From CAVTLG01 sp963735495 (GTDB lineage: Bacteria > Chloroflexota > Ktedonobacteria > Ktedonobacterales > Ktedonobacteraceae), in NCBI GenBank assembly GCA_963735495.1, contig CAVTLG010000009.1, forward strand, positions 558,001 through 622,000: DNA of 64,000 nucleotides, written 5' to 3'. Positions within the stretch are counted from its first letter, which is position 1. Each line of letters begins with the position of its first letter. Under the pieces are notes generated by a model. It ran no database searches. It was given only the letters and a program-made list of their open reading frames with translations, and was not told where the DNA came from. Positions 46,632 through 55,715 of the stretch are shown piece by piece. The position numbers and the translations under genes are program-made.

Positions 46632-47324
46632 CTAGAGAGGCGGTTCATTTGCGTCGAGTAATGGGCCAATAATCCGCGCCAGGCGTATAAGCGCTTGCGA
46701 AACAACTGGAAGCCACAAAAAAGGCTGGGCCAATTTGAGCATATCGCGGAGAAAAGCAATGAGTTGCCAGGTTCGTTGGGACTCCACGCTGCGGTCAATC
46801 AACCAGAAAAGCACGATGGCCATATGGATGCCATAGAGGATTGTGGCCAGATCCTCATGCTGTGAGACGCGTGGTGCATCTTTGGCTCCTTCAATGAGCG
46901 TAAGATACATCCCTCTGGATTTCCGGCGAATGTCCGCAGTGCTTTCGCTCAGCACACCAACTTTGGAGCGGGAATTTAAAGCCGTGCCAAAAAGCGCGGC
47001 CAACGTCTCGCGATGTGGTGCTAGTAATTCAAGGAGCCTGGCAACAGTGGCATAAAAACGCTTAGTCAATGGACCAGGAGGAAGGCTACTTGTGTTGCCT
47101 TCCAGCTCCTCTGCAAGGTGCTGATAGAGCATCATCACCAGTTCTTCTTTGCCAGTAAAATAGCGATAGGTCAGCCCAGGGGAATAGCCTGCCTCTGTCG
47201 CAATGTCACGCATGGTGGTCTCTTCGTATCCTTTTGAGCCAAAAAGGCGGAGCGCGCTCTCTAGAATATTTTGGCGTGCCAGTTCGCCTTTGCGTGTCCT
47301 TGCGGCTTCCAACTCTTCGGCCAT
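46632..47324 (-). CDS. TetR/AcrR-family transcriptional regulator
   Basis: The N-terminal HTH is classic: ARQNILESALRLFGSKGYEETTMRDIATEAGYSPGLTYRYFTGKEELV. The remaining ~170 helical residues form a ligand-binding and dimerisation domain of no specific subgroup I can name. A 38-bp perfect palindrome lies 30 bases upstream of ATG 47324 and is the likely autoregulatory operator. Ligand and other targets are unknown. The following leftward SRPBCC gene could be part of the regulon. Confidence 0.9.
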   Translation of the reverse strand: MAEELEAARTRKGELARQNILESALRLFGSKGYEETTMRDIATEAGYSPGLTYRYFTGKEELVMMLYQHLAEELEGNTSSLPPGPLTKRFYATVARLLELLAPHRETLAALFGTALNSRSKVGVLSESTADIRRKSRGMYLTLIEGAKDAPRVSQHEDLATILYGIHMAIVLFWLIDRSVESQRTWQLIAFLRDMLKLAQPFLWLPVVSQALIRLARIIGPLLDANEPPL

Positions 47325-47353
47325 AGCGCCTCCCTTCTGGATGAGTGTCTTGC

Positions 47354-47391
47354 TACTTTGTAAAAGTAAACATGTTTACTTTTACAAAGTA
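47354..47391. promoter_or_regulatory. 38-bp perfect palindromic operator of TetR gene
   Basis: Every base pairs: the half-site is TACTTTGTAAAAGTAAACA and its reverse complement follows directly, centred on CATG. It is placed at -30 from the TetR start, consistent with autorepression by two dimers. Confidence 0.8.
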
Positions 47392-47445
47392 TAGAGCATT
47401 TGTAATGCATTGTCAAGAGAAGTATCGGGGTACCCAAAAAAGAAA

Positions 47446-47476
47446 GCGGAGGCTATCTCGTCGAGATAGCCTCCGC
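47446..47476 (-). terminator. Intrinsic terminator of RRM gene
   Basis: Perfect 15-bp arms (47446-47460 and 47462-47476). On the leftward strand the hairpin is followed by a T-rich TTTCTTTTTTGGG tract. It lies 21 bases past the RRM stop. Confidence 0.85.
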
Positions 47477-47497
47477 GCGCATGTTAGCTTGCTTGTA

Positions 47498-47791
47498 TTA
47501 GTAGCGCTCACTGCGATAATTTGAACGTCTCTGGAAGGCACCAGCGGTCTGACGCTCGCGCGCCTCATTTACCGTAATGGTTCTGTTGCCCAGAAGCGTC
47601 CCGTTCAGTTGTGTGATGGCACGCTGCCCCTCTTCGGTGCTACCCATATCGACAAAGCCAAAGCCCTTGCTGCGTCCGGTTTCACGATCTGTGATGACCG
47701 TAGCAGAAGTGACTGTGCCAATTGCTTCAAAGAGGCTAGCCAGATCTTGTTCGTTTGTTTGGTAGGGAAGTCCCCCAACATAAAGTCTCAT
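47498..47791 (-). CDS. RRM-domain RNA-binding protein
   Basis: A single RNA-recognition motif of the bacterial/cyanobacterial Rbp type. RNP2 is LYVGGL (3-8) and RNP1 is KGFGFVDM (42-49). The fold is followed by a short Arg/Ser-rich tail (QRRSNYRSERY). Such proteins are often cold- or stress-induced and bind RNA in the cytoplasm. 97 aa, complete, monocistronic with its own terminator. Confidence 0.93.
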   Translation of the reverse strand: MRLYVGGLPYQTNEQDLASLFEAIGTVTSATVITDRETGRSKGFGFVDMGSTEEGQRAITQLNGTLLGNRTITVNEARERQTAGAFQRRSNYRSERY

Positions 47792-48082
47792 AAATTGATT
47801 CTCCTGTGCTCACATTTCACGTCACGCTCGTAGAAACCGTTTCTCACAGGAGCTATGCAATGATAGTGTGATGTCATACACCTATATAAACGCGAACGGG
47901 TGGAAGTTTATTCCCACTATGAACATGTGCCAAAAAGTCTTTGGGCTGGGGCAATATCCATGGCTGAGCGTCAGAGAAATCAGGTAAATGATATGAAAGG
48001 TGCAAATGCCTGCACAAATGCTGATGGATGAAAGATACATGCTCTTGACAGAGCTGTCTCACGGCTGTATACTCGAAACGTG
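47792..48082. other. Intergenic, leader of RRM gene
   Basis: About 290 bases. The leftward half is the presumed long 5' leader of the RRM gene. No ORF supported. Confidence 0.35.
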
Positions 48083-48092
48083 ACGTTAACGT
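48083..48092. promoter_or_regulatory. MerR-type dyad 1
   Basis: Palindrome ACGTTAACGT within TGACGTTAACGTTA, ~30 bases upstream of the MerR-like stub. It resembles the spacer dyads bound by MerR-family regulators. Confidence 0.5.
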
Positions 48093-48123
48093 TATGTTTC
48101 GAGGTAGATAATTGGATCAGTTC

Positions 48124-48165
48124 ATGCGTATCGGCGACCTGGCAGAAGAGGCAGAACGCCACTAA
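48124..48165 (+). pseudogene. MerR-family regulator N-terminal stub
   Basis: Thirteen codons (MRIGDLAEEAERH, then TAA) match the start of a MerR HTH (MRIGELAERAGV pattern). The remaining ~100+ residues are absent. A TTG four codons upstream is an alternative start. Confidence 0.5.
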
Positions 48166-48184
48166 AATTTTTTTATCTTAAATA

Positions 48185-48204
48185 TGATGTTAACGTCAAC
48201 ATCA
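48185..48204. promoter_or_regulatory. MerR-type dyad 2 before oxidoreductase gene
   Basis: TGATGTTAAC and GTCAACATCA pair at 9 of 10 positions. It is located ~85 bases upstream of the oxidoreductase ATG and is a candidate operator. Confidence 0.55.
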
Positions 48205-48287
48205 AGTTTTGCCCGGTACTTTTTAGCGAGAGCAATCTCTGTATTGCTGTTGCACTATGAAGCACCTCATCAGAAGGAATGAGACAA

Positions 48288-49190
48288 ATGAACGAAACTG
48301 TTGGATTTATTGGGCTTGGCGCTCTGGGTCAGCCTATCGCACACAATGTGCTGAAAGCCGGATATCCCCTCAAGATTTATAATCGCACCGCTAGCAAAAC
48401 TGACCCGTTCAAGGTCCTTGGAGCTGAGATAGCCTCTCGTCCTGCCGACACACTAACCCCTGGCGGCATAGTCGTCACGGTTGTGTCAAACGACGAGGCA
48501 CTGGAAGCAGTGGTGATGAGCGAAGATTTTTTAACACGCCTGGGAGCAGGCGGCATTCATCTTTCAATGAGTACGGTTTCGCCTGCACTTGCTCGGAAGC
48601 TGGCAGCCTTGCATGCGCAGCATGGCAGTGTTTATGTTGAAGCGCCCGTCTTTGGCAGACCCGAAGCGGCTGCCGCACAACTGTTGTGGATCTGTACGGC
48701 TGGACCCGTGGAAGCAAAAGCGCGAGTTCGTCCACTCCTTGAAGCAATGGGCCAGGGCATCTTTGATTTCGGTGAAGAGATTGGTGCGGCTCTGACGGTG
48801 AAGCTCTGTGGCAACTTCCTGGGTTCTGCGGCAGCCAGGGCGATGACAGAGGCTTTGACCATGGCAAAGAAAAGTGGCAGTGATCCAACAAAGGTGATTG
48901 CTATGCTCACGCAAACCCTGTTTTCAGCTCCAATTTATCAGAGCTATGGCAAGGTAATCGCTCTCGACCCTGAACACTTTTCTCAAGGAGCGCTCAGTTG
49001 GATACCCTTAAAAGATCTCGGTCTCTTTCAGGATGCGGCCACACAAGTGGAGGCGCAGGCTACGCTGGCACATTTCCTGTATGAAGAAAAGAGGCAGGAG
49101 GCTGCATCACAAAGAACGTATAACCGGTCGCGCGATGAGGAGATAGAGCGAGTAAAGCCCGACAATAGCAGCGCAGAGCAGCACCGTTAG
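48288..49190 (+). CDS. NAD(P)-binding beta-hydroxyacid dehydrogenase-like oxidoreductase
   Basis: Member of the 6-phosphogluconate/3-hydroxyisobutyrate dehydrogenase superfamily. The Rossmann motif is GFIGLGALGQPIAHN. The substrate signature is HLSMSTVSPALARKL, then YVEAPVFGRPEAA, and the catalytic-lysine region is KLCGNFLG. The last ~30 residues are charged, unlike the family, and overlap the 3' end of the convergent MFS gene, so the C-terminus may have been replaced. ATG 48288 has AGAAGGAAT upstream. MerR-like dyads precede it. Substrate unknown. Confidence 0.85.
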   Translation: MNETVGFIGLGALGQPIAHNVLKAGYPLKIYNRTASKTDPFKVLGAEIASRPADTLTPGGIVVTVVSNDEALEAVVMSEDFLTRLGAGGIHLSMSTVSPALARKLAALHAQHGSVYVEAPVFGRPEAAAAQLLWICTAGPVEAKARVRPLLEAMGQGIFDFGEEIGAALTVKLCGNFLGSAAARAMTEALTMAKKSGSDPTKVIAMLTQTLFSAPIYQSYGKVIALDPEHFSQGALSWIPLKDLGLFQDAATQVEAQATLAHFLYEEKRQEAASQRTYNRSRDEEIERVKPDNSSAEQHR

Positions 49191-50456
49191 AGGGCCGCCG
49201 ACCAGTGCAATCAAGGCGCTGGCCGGGAAGTCGCCGAGCGGACGAATGCCCATAATGGTGAGCGTATTCAAACTCATGACACGTCCGCGCATAGTGGGCG
49301 GTACCCGTGTTTGGAGCAGTGTGATTGTTGTGGCACCCACGCCGTTTTGTCCAATGCCTAAGAAGACCAGCAGCAGCATCGAGAGCCAGAGCTGTTGACT
49401 GATGCCAAACAGCAGCAATGCGACGGTCCAGAGCAGAAAAGAGGCCAATAGCAAGCGTCCTTTGTGCGGAAAGTCACCGAGCGAGGCCACGATCAACGCC
49501 CCTAAGATAACGCCCAGTCCTGAAGCTGAGAAGAGCAGGCCGAGCTGAAATGCCGAGAGATGCAGGATCTGTGTCGCAAAGATGGGCAGGATCAATGAGG
49601 TAGATGGACCAAAGAAGAGCAATGCTGCGTATCCTGATAAGATCCAGGGGAGAGCCGGATCTTTCCCCACCACTCTCAGTGACTTGCGAACTGCTGTCAG
49701 CATGGGTCCTCTGCTGTCCCTGCTCTGGCGCGCCGCCTCTTCTGGTACGCGCAGCAGATAAAGGACAACCAGCACGCCAAGATAGCTGATGGCATTCAAG
49801 AAAAAGTTTCCCGCGTAGCCCACCAGGTCTGCCTTGACGCCTGCATGTTGGCCCAGGCTGCTGAACAGGCCAAGCATGATGCCTGCCAGGGTCGGTCCAA
49901 TAAAAGCCGAGCCGTTGAAAACTGTTGCTTGCAAAGAAATAGCGTTCATCAGGTCTTCGCGTGGAACCAGCATCGGTATGAGTGAAGAGCGAGCCGGTTG
50001 GTCAAAGCTGAGCACAGTGCCGGAGCAAAAAGCTAATACAACGATCATCCAGACCTGAATAGTCCCGGTAATTGTCAGGAGACCTAAGATGAAGGCCAGC
50101 AGCATTGAGAGACTCTGTGTAATTAGCAAGAAGTGGCGTTTATCGGTGCGGTCGGCAATGCTGCCGCCGATCAGGGCGAATAAGAAGAAGGAGGCCGCCT
50201 GGGCTAACGAAACGATGCCCAACGCCAACGGCGAATTGTGGGTAATCTTGAGCACGAGCAGGCTTTGCGAGACGATTTGCAGCCAGGTTCCTACGGATGA
50301 GACAATCAGGCTGATCCATAAAAGCCGAAAATTGCGATAGTGTAAAGCTCGGAAGGTCTGCATGCGCTTGCTGGGTATTGTTTCAGTCGAAGATTCCTGT
50401 GATAGTGGGGTTCTGGACATCCGTTGTGTTATCCTGTCTGTATCAATGGATTTCAC
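49107..50456 (-). CDS. MFS transporter, DHA3/EntS-like
   Basis: Twelve-helix major-facilitator exporter. It starts with a ~35-residue cytoplasmic tail, then FRLLWISLIVSSVGTWLQIVSQSLLV. The inter-helix motif GGSIADRTDKRHFLLITQ, FDQPARSSLIPMLVPREDLMNA and TRVPPTMRGRVMSL are typical of the macrolide/enterobactin exporter branch. Probable drug or siderophore efflux. Its 3' end overlaps the convergent oxidoreductase gene by 84 bases. 449 aa, normal. Confidence 0.9.
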   Translation of the reverse strand: MKSIDTDRITQRMSRTPLSQESSTETIPSKRMQTFRALHYRNFRLLWISLIVSSVGTWLQIVSQSLLVLKITHNSPLALGIVSLAQAASFFLFALIGGSIADRTDKRHFLLITQSLSMLLAFILGLLTITGTIQVWMIVVLAFCSGTVLSFDQPARSSLIPMLVPREDLMNAISLQATVFNGSAFIGPTLAGIMLGLFSSLGQHAGVKADLVGYAGNFFLNAISYLGVLVVLYLLRVPEEAARQSRDSRGPMLTAVRKSLRVVGKDPALPWILSGYAALLFFGPSTSLILPIFATQILHLSAFQLGLLFSASGLGVILGALIVASLGDFPHKGRLLLASFLLWTVALLLFGISQQLWLSMLLLVFLGIGQNGVGATTITLLQTRVPPTMRGRVMSLNTLTIMGIRPLGDFPASALIALVGGPLTVLLCAAIVGLYSLYLLIARPVIRSL

Positions 50457-50892
50457 CTATGCGCGCTATTATAACAGAAGTATTTGCCTGTGGCAAAAAG
50501 CGACAGAGAGCGAAAGATCTGCCTGGCGTATAACGCCCTGTCTTCAGTAATAACTGTCCCTATTTGGCCCTATTTTCCCGCTCTCTATCGCTTATAATTA
50601 CAGTGAACAAGCCAGAAAGCCCGGTTGCATTCATGGCGGGGATGAATGGCTCCTCCTATCGGAGCGCGATGGGTTGGGATGAGATAGGGGTTATCCTGTG
50701 CGACAGAAGTGTTTCACGCTTTGCATTCAATGTCCGCATCTGGGATATTTTCTCCCTGCTTTTCTTTTCAACTGTGTTGCTTGCTTCTTCGTGAAGGAAC
50801 TCTTTTTTCTCTCTTTTTGTCACGGTTTCTCCTCTTGTAATTTATCGCTCTTATGGGGTAAAATAGGAAAAAACGAGGCAAGGGCACACAGC
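50457..50892. other. Intergenic region, left flank of TnpB element
   Basis: About 435 bases carrying the promoter side of the MFS gene, a solitary IS200/IS605-like hairpin (50606-50652) and the left end of the TnpB element, whose exact boundary I could not fix. Confidence 0.4.
50606..50652. repeat. Solitary IS200/IS605-type end hairpin
   Basis: AAGCC...GGCTC outer arms and GCCCGG.../GGCGGGGATGAAT inner segment have the form of TnpB-element right ends, but lie upstream of the tnpB start and differ from the right end at 52098. Confidence 0.4.
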
Positions 50893-52089
50893 ATGCTTCA
50901 GTACGAGTACAAACTTGCTGGCACCAAGGCGCAATATGCAGCCATTGACGAAGCCATACGCACGGTCCAGTTCATCCGCAACAAGTGTCTGCGTCTGTGG
51001 ATGGATACGCGTGACGTCAGCAAGAACGATCTGCAAGGCTATTGCGCCGTTCTGGCCAAAGCGTTCTCCTTTGCCGCCGCTCTCAACTCGCAGGCGCGTC
51101 AAGCCAGTGCGGATCGTGCCTGGTTCGCCATAGCTCGTTTCTATGCCAACTGCAAAGCCAGGAAACCGGGCAAGAAGGGCTTCCCACACTTCCAGCACAA
51201 CAACAGATCAGTTGAGTATAAGCAAACAGGCTGGAAGCTTGATCCTGATGGGAAGCACCTCACCTTCACCGATGGTTGCGGGATTGGTCGCCTTCGACTG
51301 GTGGGCACGCGTGCCATTGAGACCTTTCCTCTCCAGCAGATCAAACGGGTGCGCATCATCAAGCGCGCAGATGGGTTTTATGGCCAGTTCGTTGTCGAGG
51401 CAGAACGGACGATTGAGCATGTTTCGACAGGCAAAGCCGTCGGTATTGACGTGGGACTCAAAGCCTACTCTACCGACTCAGAAGGACGAACCGTTGAGAA
51501 TCCTCGCTATTATCGCAAAGCGGAGAAGAAGCTGAAACGTCTGCACCGTCGCCTCAGTAAAAAGCAGAAGAAGAGTAGCAACCGCAAGAAAGCCAGGAAA
51601 GTGCTGGCAAAGGCGTATCTCAAGGTCCAGAGGCAGCGTGAAGATTTTGCCCGCAAAGAGGCAAACACGCTTATCACATCTCACGATCTGATTGCCTTTG
51701 AAGACCTCAAGATACCCAATCTGGTCAAGAATCACCACCTCGCCAAATCGATCAACGACGCGGCGTGGGGCGTATTTCTCGTCTGGGTGCAAGCCTATGG
51801 GGTGATGCATGCCGTCCCGGTGATCAAAGTTGCCCCTCATTTCACGAGTCAGGATTGTAGCGCGTGTGGCACACGGGTCATGAAAAGTCTGAGCGTCAGG
51901 ACCCACATCTGTCCCGGCTGTGGACTGGTGCTTGATCGTGACCACAACGCCGCTCTCAATATCCTGGAAAAAGCGGACCGTACTGTCGGGCAGACAGCAA
52001 CGGGTACCCCGAAGAGGGTACGCAACGCTTCAGGACAGACCGCCTCTACGACTCGTTCCGCAAGGGCGAGTGGCAAACGGGCTGGATGA
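50893..52089 (+). CDS. tnpB: TnpB, RNA-guided nuclease of IS200/IS605-type element
   Basis: OrfB/TnpB family, ancestor of Cas12. The N-terminal OrfB_IS605 region is followed by a split RuvC nuclease: Asp186 (GIDVGLK), Glu270 (AFEDLKI), and the final Asp in LDRDHNAALNI. A four-cysteine zinc finger lies between the last two (CSACG, CPGCG). All catalytic residues are present. ATG 50893 starts the conserved MLQYEYKL; the frame is open further upstream but unconserved. There is no tnpA nearby, so transposition would need help in trans. The guide RNA is expected to overlap the 3' end of the gene. 398 aa. Confidence 0.92.
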   Translation: MLQYEYKLAGTKAQYAAIDEAIRTVQFIRNKCLRLWMDTRDVSKNDLQGYCAVLAKAFSFAAALNSQARQASADRAWFAIARFYANCKARKPGKKGFPHFQHNNRSVEYKQTGWKLDPDGKHLTFTDGCGIGRLRLVGTRAIETFPLQQIKRVRIIKRADGFYGQFVVEAERTIEHVSTGKAVGIDVGLKAYSTDSEGRTVENPRYYRKAEKKLKRLHRRLSKKQKKSSNRKKARKVLAKAYLKVQRQREDFARKEANTLITSHDLIAFEDLKIPNLVKNHHLAKSINDAAWGVFLVWVQAYGVMHAVPVIKVAPHFTSQDCSACGTRVMKSLSVRTHICPGCGLVLDRDHNAALNILEKADRTVGQTATGTPKRVRNASGQTASTTRSARASGKRAG

Positions 52090-52097
52090 ATGAAGAA

Positions 52098-52120
52098 TTC
52101 CCCGTCTTTCAAGCGGGGAA
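52098..52120 (+). repeat. Right-end hairpin of TnpB element
   Basis: TTCCCC and GGGGAA arms just past the tnpB stop, followed by GTGTCAAG. This is the usual layout of an IS200/IS605 right end and of the guide-RNA 3' end. Confidence 0.6.
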
Positions 52121-52288
52121 GTGTCAAGCTAACATAGGATACTTATACACACAACGATCTTTCTCATTTACACAGGAGAAGCGCAAAGAAAGAGTTAGTT
52201 ATTCCGTCACACAATCCACTGAAGAATTTGTCTTTCTGTACGCAAAGTTTTTAGGATGTGAAGTCAGCGCTCTATACAGGAGGTCTTC

Positions 52289-54961
52289 ATGTATTGCCCT
52301 CGCTGTCAATCTGAAAGTGATGGAGGTGGCAGAACGTGTCTGCGTTGCGGCTATACATCCAGCGGCAAATTACGGACACCAGTACTCTCTGCTACAAGAT
52401 TAACTGCGTTCTCCAGTGAACAAAAGTCATTTGAACCGTTGATAAACTCATCGACGCCATCAATAATAAAGCCATTAGGAACGAATACCCTCCTCAAAAT
52501 TGGGCGCTATTATCTCACAAAAGAGATCGTACTTCCTGAGAGCCAGCAACCTCAGGGAATAGCCTGGTTTGCTATTGATAGCGCACAAAATAACCGCCGC
52601 GTTGTATTGCGCGAAATAGATCTTTCTTCAGCATCCGGCTACCTCATGCAATCAGGACTGTTGAACGTTAACTTTATCGCTCGTCGCCTGTCTAATCTGG
52701 CGCAATATCCAGGCATTCCCCAGGTCCTGGATGTCTTTACCGAAGAGAAGCGCTCCTTTATCGTACTAGAATATATCGAAGGAGTGAGTCTGGCTGCATT
52801 GCTGAAACAAAGTGGAGGGGCGCTACCCGAGCGAGAGGTCATTATGTACGGACGGCAGCTCTGTGAGATCCTTACGTTCTTCTCGCATCAGCAACCTGCC
52901 TACGTCCATGGAGCGATCTCGCCCGACACAATCGTTGTAAGCCCGGATCGCAAACAGGTTTCCTTGATCATGGCTCCCCTCTTCTTGCCAGGTGAGCGAC
53001 CATATATTAAAAAAAGTACGCTTCACCCCGGCTACGCCGCGCCGGAGCAGCGGAACAGCGTCGCGGTGCCAGAGTCCGATCTGTTTTCGCTGGCGGCAGT
53101 GCTGCACCATGCTGTGACAGGTTATCCGCCACAGGAGCGCTTGAACTTCTTCTATCCGCCCGCTCGCCGTCTCAATCCCAGAGTATCGCAACGCATGGAA
53201 GAGATCCTCTGCCATGAATTACGCCTCTCGATCTCGCATCGCTATGCTCGACCAGCGGATATGCAGGCAGAGTTTTCATCGTTGCTCACAACGCTACCAC
53301 ATGTGGAACCACTGGACCCGTTACCCACTTTCACCAGGCGAGGAACTGTTCGCTCAGGTTTTAGTCGCCTGAACATCGCCCTCATGATCCTCTCGGCTGC
53401 TCTGATTATCGTATGCACCCTGAGCTTACTGGCCTTTAGCAGGGTCATAGCGCAATCACCAGGGGCTCAGCAACAGGCTGCCATGAACGCTGAACTGGCG
53501 CTGGAACAGCAGGCTTTCAAACAGCAAGGTATTGGGATCAGTGATGGTCGCTTTGTGTTCGATACCTATGCAGGGCGCAGTGATGTTGCGCTGAAACAGC
53601 AGGCCGGGCAGGCAATTCAGCAGGGGAATTACAGCCAGGCGATCAATCTGCTGACACAGGCTGTTACCGTTGATCCAACCGATGGCGAAGCCCAGATCTA
53701 TAACGAAGATCTGCATATCCTCCAGAGCAACGCGCCCTATGTCACCATTGTGCTTGGTCGGGATATTGATAAGAGCCCTGCACATGTTATAGCGGCTCGC
53801 GCTGCTCTGGAGGCGGCATACCTGGCCCAGATTGATGCCAATACGCAAAATGTGCTCCCGGACGGCCTGAAATTACGGCTGCTGATCGACAATTCAGGTG
53901 CTCAGAATAGCAATGTGGCGACGGCTGCACAATTCATTGTCAATCGTGTGATCAAAGCGGGCAACAGTGATCATATTGTTGGGGTGGTCGGCTGGCCCAC
54001 CAGTACACAGACCATCGATGCTCGCGATATCATCGCATCTGCGCATATTCCACTCGTCTCACAGACCGCCTCAGCCGTTGAATTGAGTGGTAGCAGTTCC
54101 TATTTCTTCCGCGTCAATCCGGCTGATGACGAGCAGGGAACGACTCTCGGGACGCTTGGTGCGACCCTGGCGAGGACTATTCTGGTCCTGCGCGACTCCG
54201 ACGATCCCTATAGCGTCTCACTGGCAAACGCCTTCACGAAGCAGGTTGAGCAGCACTCTGTCGGCACCATCCAGGCCAGCTTTAGCGAGGGGACAACGAC
54301 GGTTCAGCAATACGAAACAATTATCAACAATGCAGTGCAAAGTAGCGCTGGCTTGATCTTTCTGCCTGGCTCGGATGTCGATGCCGTGCGTCTGGCCTAT
54401 TCTCTGGGACTCGTCATACAACAGCATCCCGACGATAGTCAACTGGCAAATTTCCAGATCCTATGCAGTGATGCCGCTGCATCTGCATTGATCCTGGGGC
54501 AGGGAACGGGACCAGATAGAGATCTTGCAGCCAATAATCCCCAGGATATGCGCCACCTCCTCTTCACCGCTTTTGCGGACCCGGACGAGTCATCTCTGCT
54601 GGGCTTGCCGAAACCCGCCTTTTTCTCCGCATGGACTACGGTCTATCAAAGCTCCGCCGTGCAGGCGGATAACGCCTCATCACCCACGCAGGCGGCGATC
54701 TTGAACTACGATGCCGTAAGCGTGATCGTCTCTGCTATTGTGCAAACACATACTCTGACGCCGACTGGTCAGCGGGTGCGCAATGCGTTGGTTATGCTGG
54801 GACATGGCAACGTGCCCGCCTATCAGGGGGTGAGTGGGAAAGTGTCCTTTAATGCGCAGGGAAATCCAATTGATAAAGCTCTGGTCGTGCTGGACGTTGA
54901 GGCCGGAGCTAATGGCGCGAATGTATTTCATCTCAAGAGGATTGTTGGTATCTACCAGTGA
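52289..54961 (+). CDS. Zinc ribbon-pseudokinase-TM-periplasmic binding protein fusion
   Basis: Residues 3-21 form a zinc ribbon (CPRC, CLRC). Residues ~65-330 have a protein-kinase fold (FIVLEYIEGVSLAALL, APEQ), but HRD is HGA and the DFG position reads MAP, so it is a pseudokinase. One membrane helix lies at ~357-382. After a TPR-like helical stretch (~430-470), residues ~485-890 match type-1 periplasmic binding proteins of the branched-chain amino acid family (VGVVGWPTSTQTIDA, HIPLVSQTASAV, RTILVLRDSDDPYS, GKVSFNAQGNP). A ligand outside would thus be coupled to an inactive kinase scaffold inside. ATG 52289 follows AGGAGGTC. 890 aa, intact, monocistronic. Confidence 0.82.
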   Translation: MYCPRCQSESDGGGRTCLRCGYTSSGKLRTPVLSATRLTAFSSEQKSFEPLINSSTPSIIKPLGTNTLLKIGRYYLTKEIVLPESQQPQGIAWFAIDSAQNNRRVVLREIDLSSASGYLMQSGLLNVNFIARRLSNLAQYPGIPQVLDVFTEEKRSFIVLEYIEGVSLAALLKQSGGALPEREVIMYGRQLCEILTFFSHQQPAYVHGAISPDTIVVSPDRKQVSLIMAPLFLPGERPYIKKSTLHPGYAAPEQRNSVAVPESDLFSLAAVLHHAVTGYPPQERLNFFYPPARRLNPRVSQRMEEILCHELRLSISHRYARPADMQAEFSSLLTTLPHVEPLDPLPTFTRRGTVRSGFSRLNIALMILSAALIIVCTLSLLAFSRVIAQSPGAQQQAAMNAELALEQQAFKQQGIGISDGRFVFDTYAGRSDVALKQQAGQAIQQGNYSQAINLLTQAVTVDPTDGEAQIYNEDLHILQSNAPYVTIVLGRDIDKSPAHVIAARAALEAAYLAQIDANTQNVLPDGLKLRLLIDNSGAQNSNVATAAQFIVNRVIKAGNSDHIVGVVGWPTSTQTIDARDIIASAHIPLVSQTASAVELSGSSSYFFRVNPADDEQGTTLGTLGATLARTILVLRDSDDPYSVSLANAFTKQVEQHSVGTIQASFSEGTTTVQQYETIINNAVQSSAGLIFLPGSDVDAVRLAYSLGLVIQQHPDDSQLANFQILCSDAAASALILGQGTGPDRDLAANNPQDMRHLLFTAFADPDESSLLGLPKPAFFSAWTTVYQSSAVQADNASSPTQAAILNYDAVSVIVSAIVQTHTLTPTGQRVRNALVMLGHGNVPAYQGVSGKVSFNAQGNPIDKALVVLDVEAGANGANVFHLKRIVGIYQ

Positions 54962-55715
54962 CATCTCCCCACGCCTGAAGGACAGGGATTTTACGGCGCG
55001 TTAGATAACCGCTGAGAAGTAGATAGATGAAACTACTATGATTTGCCATTAATATAATATGCTCATCAGTAATGCCCCAATCTAAAATTCAGCGCGAATG
55101 TGGACGCCAATTGGTTTTTTGTGGTATTGCTTCTACTATGTTCTTTATGTTATGATAAATCATAATAAGGAAGCTAAAGATAATAAAAACCGAATGCAAG
55201 TGATGCGCATGTTTGCGCTATGCAAAATCATCACGATGTCCCCACAAAGACTGGTACAAGTGAGTTTCTGGGGGTAGAGACTCAATGCTGCCGGTGAGAT
55301 ACAGAACTGGTAGCTGTTTGGGGTCAGAACAGTAACTGTGACAGGGAAAGGTCGGGTATAGCTTTGCAATGATGCATAAAAAGCAGCGTGCTAAAGGACG
55401 AGCAACTGATCTATTGTTTTCTGCTTGTCCTGGCAATGGCCCACCTCGTGCACGCTCACAACAGTCTCCCGCAACGCGTTTATATGGACTATCTCTGCGT
55501 ATGCCACGCTCAGTTTTTAGTGCCTTGCTTTGTCATGGCTGACAGGTGGCTCTAGTGCTCAATAAGCGCTTTGCACATTGGCTGTAGTGATAGATACAGG
55601 TTGGTGCGTTTACAAAGTGGAGTCTCATTTTTGCTGGTTAAGCATGACCAGGAACTGAAGATGAGGTCTATGAACTGTGGACGCAAGAAAGTTGTTACCA
55701 GGAAAGGACCGAATC
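54962..55715. other. Long intergenic region with IS200/IS605-like end remnant
   Basis: About 750 bases without a supported gene. At 54962-54999 the sequence ATCTCCCCACGCCTGAAGG, then ACAGGGATTTTACGGCG resembles an IS200/IS605 terminal hairpin whose right arm has decayed. The right end contains AGGAAAGGACC, the ribosome site of the epimerase gene. Confidence 0.4.
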
